The position numbers and the translations under genes were made by a program. From positions 1-8,910 of the forward strand of contig JABXIP010000213.1 in NCBI GenBank assembly GCA_013373005.1: a DNA stretch of 8,910 bases. Reading direction: 5' to 3'. Origin of the DNA: Cytophagia bacterium (lineage in GTDB: Bacteria; Bacteroidota; Bacteroidia; Cytophagales; Cyclobacteriaceae). Below the pieces are notes generated by a model that saw only the letters and a program-made list of their open reading frames with translations, made no database searches and was not told the origin of the DNA. This document shows positions 6,939 to 8,910 of this stretch, one piece after another (positions within the stretch are counted from its first letter, which is position 1; every line of letters starts with the position of its first letter).

Positions 6939-7289
6939 TTAGATGTAGAGCCAAGCCCAGTAAATAAGGAATAGCTGAAGAGGTAACCTGAGCCAAAGCG
7001 CAATGCGATACCAGGTTCTTTTCCCCTTATAAGAGGTGAGCATATAGATGTTAGCAGGGAAGACACCGATTAGCGTAATTATCAATCCCCAGGCACCAAT
7101 ACTTTGGGTAGTAGGAAAAAGCACGAGAGCCCCAAATGCCGCTTCACATACGCCACTTAGATATACAAGCTCTTTATGGTATGGAAGATAAGGAGGCATT
7201 ATCTTCATATACACTTTTGGTTTTAAAAAGTGTAGTAGCCCAGCGAGGACATATAGCCCACCCATAAAGTACTTCCAGAATTCATCCAT
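6939..7289 (-). CDS. DoxX-like small integral membrane protein
   Basis: The product has 116 residues and four predicted membrane helices (about 5-22, 41-59, 63-84 and 95-115). The pattern LAGLLHFLKP near helix 1, IMPPYLPYH before helix 2, SGVCEAAFGALVL in helix 2 and VFPANIYM at the end of helix 3 is characteristic of DoxX-family (PF07681-like) membrane proteins common in Bacteroidetes. The biochemical role of this subgroup is not established; relatives are linked to quinol or thiol redox processes. It is flanked by an upstream terminator (7324-7353) and a 142-bp gap to the AhpD-like gene, so it seems to have its own promoter, possibly with read-through into the next gene, since no terminator was seen in that gap. 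Half-sites resembling the MarR operator overlap its start, but weakly. Confidence 0.85.
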   Translation of the reverse strand: MDEFWKYFMGGLYVLAGLLHFLKPKVYMKIMPPYLPYHKELVYLSGVCEAAFGALVLFPTTQSIGAWGLIITLIGVFPANIYMLTSYKGKRTWYRIALWLRLPLQLFLIYWAWLYI

Positions 7290-7323
7290 GTTATAATTTA
7301 ACCGCTTTAGTATATAACAATAA

Positions 7324-7353
7324 AAAATCCGACCTGTTTTCTGATCGGATTTT
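7324..7353 (-). terminator. Intrinsic terminator after the molybdopterin oxidoreductase gene
   Basis: AAAATCCGA (7324-7332) pairs with TCGGATTTT (7345-7353) over 9 bp with a 12-base loop. On the minus strand the stem is followed by a U-run (complement of the A-run 7322-7327). It lies 27 bp beyond the stop codon at 7381-7383. Confidence 0.85.
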
Positions 7354-7380
7354 ATATAGTTAAAATCTGGTATCTAAAAT

Positions 7381-8910
7381 CTAAACCTCTTGTAAATCAA
7401 AAGGTAATTTCCTGATTCGCTTACCAGTCATATCGAACACGGCATTTAACAGAGCCGAGCCAATAGGAGGTAAACCGGGTTCTCCCAGTCCTCCTGGGGC
7501 TTCGTCATTTTCAATGATGTGCACCTGAATGTCTTTTGGAGCTTCATTGATTCTTAGCATTCTGTAAGTATCGAAGTTGGCTTGTTCTGCAGCGCCATTT
7601 TTAAAAGTGATCGGGTCTTTCAGTGCTGCCGTTAGGCCGAAGATAATGTTTCCTTCAGTCTGAGCTTTCACCTGATCTGGGTTTACATAAATACCGCAAT
7701 CCACCACAGAAACCACTTTAGGAATAGTTACGTTATCATTCTCTTTTTTGAGGAAGATAGCATGAGCCACAATGGTGCCGAAGCTTTCTACAATGGCAAC
7801 TCCTTTTCCTTCATTTTGACCTAGCTTCTTATTCCAACCTGATTCTTGTTCCAGCTTTTCCAATACCTTAACAAAACGAGGCTCCGATTTGAGCATTTCC
7901 TTACGGAACTGCAGCGGGTCTTTTCCTGCTTTTACAGCTACTTCGTCAACAAAAGCTTCATGTGCCACACCATTGGTGGAACCGAAAACAGAACGCCACC
8001 AGTGAATAGGTATTTGGCTTCTGAATTCATTGTAGCGAACCGACATGTTCTCAAACTCATAATGCGTATTGATGCCCTCCATTACTTCAAATGGTACTCT
8101 GTTTCCTTTAGGTCTGGCTTGTGCAGTGATGGAAGAACTCACCATTTTATGCTGAAAACCTGTAGGCTTTCCAGAAGCATCGAATGGCGCTTTGAATTTA
8201 TGAACAGTACCCTGTCTAAATGGCCCTTGTTGGGTATCATCTTCTCGGGTCCAGATTAGTTTTACTGGTTTTCTCTGGGCTTTGGAAATCTGAAAACACT
8301 CCTCCAGAGAGTCATTCATGGATCTTCTTCCAAAACCACCGCCCATAAAGGGCATGTGCACCTTAATCTTTTCTTCTGCTTGATCTGCCGGAATACCTAA
8401 GTCTTGTGCAAACTGTCGCTGAACCTGCGGACTTTGACTCGATGCCCATATTTCAGCGGTATTGTCTGGCCTCACATGAACGGTACAGTTCATTGGCTCC
8501 ATACAAGTGTGCGACAGGTATGGCAACTCATAGGTGGCCTCTAAAACATTAGTAGCTGTGCTAACGGCAGTGTTGAAGTGGCCCTTTTCTACATGTTCCA
8601 AGCCATCTTCATTGGCCAGACTATTCATTTCTTTGAAAAGGTCTGCTGTGCTCACCTTGGTGAATTCAGCATTGTCCCACTTTACATTGAGTTTCTTTCT
8701 CCCTTGTAAGGCTGCATAATAGTTTTTGGCTATTACCGCAATGCCTGTGTTTTTGTAATTATAGACTGTCCGGGTTACCTCCAATACATCAATTACACCC
8801 GGTACGGCCATGGCTGCAGCTTTATCGAAACTCTTGACTTTACCCTGAAGGGTAGGACATCTTTCGATAGTCGCGTAATGTAGCCCGTCAGTTTTGGCAT
8901 CAATACCAAA
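7381..8910 (-). CDS. Molybdopterin-binding oxidoreductase subunit, IorB / xanthine dehydrogenase family (5' end outside window)
   Basis: The frame runs open to the window edge, giving 509 visible C-terminal residues; the ATG at 8811 is internal, because the upstream part (FGIDAKTDGLHYATIERCP, then KVKSFDKAAA) is typical family sequence. Family members are usually over 700 residues, often with an N-terminal Tat signal that would lie outside. Visible features include CMEPMNCTVHV and SSQSPQVQR of the substrate/cofactor region, the molybdopterin-cytosine-dinucleotide loop MGGGFGRR (residues 189-196, bases 8323-8346), WWRSVFGSTNGVAHEAFVDE, and GLGEPGLPPIGSALLNA near the C-terminus with E477 (7480-7482) in the position of the catalytic glutamate of this superfamily. 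These enzymes hydroxylate aldehydes or N-heterocycles, together with a small [2Fe-2S] subunit that in the Ior type is encoded next door; it is not in this window. The exact substrate cannot be told. Confidence 0.93.
   Translation of the reverse strand, partial: FGIDAKTDGLHYATIERCPTLQGKVKSFDKAAAMAVPGVIDVLEVTRTVYNYKNTGIAVIAKNYYAALQGRKKLNVKWDNAEFTKVSTADLFKEMNSLANEDGLEHVEKGHFNTAVSTATNVLEATYELPYLSHTCMEPMNCTVHVRPDNTAEIWASSQSPQVQRQFAQDLGIPADQAEEKIKVHMPFMGGGFGRRSMNDSLEECFQISKAQRKPVKLIWTREDDTQQGPFRQGTVHKFKAPFDASGKPTGFQHKMVSSSITAQARPKGNRVPFEVMEGINTHYEFENMSVRYNEFRSQIPIHWWRSVFGSTNGVAHEAFVDEVAVKAGKDPLQFRKEMLKSEPRFVKVLEKLEQESGWNKKLGQNEGKGVAIVESFGTIVAHAIFLKKENDNVTIPKVVSVVDCGIYVNPDQVKAQTEGNIIFGLTAALKDPITFKNGAAEQANFDTYRMLRINEAPKDIQVHIIENDEAPGGLGEPGLPPIGSALLNAVFDMTGKRIRKLPFDLQEV

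Noticed and set aside
7846..8259. Plus-strand 137-codon open frame opposite the oxidoreductase gene
   Set aside because: It is fully inside and antisense to a strongly supported gene and has no recognisable domain.
8809..8811. ATG at 8811 as the start of the molybdopterin oxidoreductase
   Set aside because: The frame continues to the window edge with typical family sequence, so this methionine is internal.

Overview
The window looks like chromosome from a marine or soil member of the Bacteroidetes (Cytophagia/Flavobacteriia-like). The evidence is a type IX secretion (T9SS) C-terminal sorting domain, a Bacteroidetes-style lipoprotein with acidic residues after the lipid-anchored cysteine, moderate A+T content, and little sign of Shine-Dalgarno sequences. 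The organism is inferred; no rRNA or marker gene is present.

Left part (1-4451, plus strand): cell-surface genes. The window opens inside a very large secreted adhesin-like protein built from tandem Ig-like domains, then a cadherin-like domain, an ASPM/SPD-2/Hydin-like domain and a T9SS sorting tail. A 42-bp palindromic element of six degenerate seven-base units lies directly after its stop codon. A small lipoprotein and a small outer-membrane beta-barrel-like protein follow, 35 bp apart and probably co-transcribed. A strong bidirectional terminator (4472-4504) closes this block.

Middle part (4503-6861, minus strand): a likely stress-response regulon. A MarR-family repressor gene and an MFS efflux transporter gene form a tight two-gene operon. 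Upstream of them, and separated by a good terminator, is an AhpD/carboxymuconolactone-decarboxylase-like gene with the complete Glu-Cys-x-x-Cys-His active site. The marR and ahpD-like genes each carry nearly the same 18-bp sequence (16/18 identical) containing a 14-bp palindrome at the presumed promoter. I infer that the MarR protein represses both itself with the pump and the AhpD-like enzyme.

Right part (6939-8910, minus strand): a stand-alone small DoxX-like membrane protein, a terminator, and the C-terminal 509 residues of a molybdopterin-binding oxidoreductase subunit of the isoquinoline 1-oxidoreductase beta (IorB) / xanthine dehydrogenase family, whose start lies beyond the window. There is no gene-free stretch over 300 bp. 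The largest gaps are 6129-6241, 6797-6938 and 7290-7380, which hold promoter, operator and terminator elements. No tRNA, rRNA, CRISPR array, insertion sequence or phage gene was seen.
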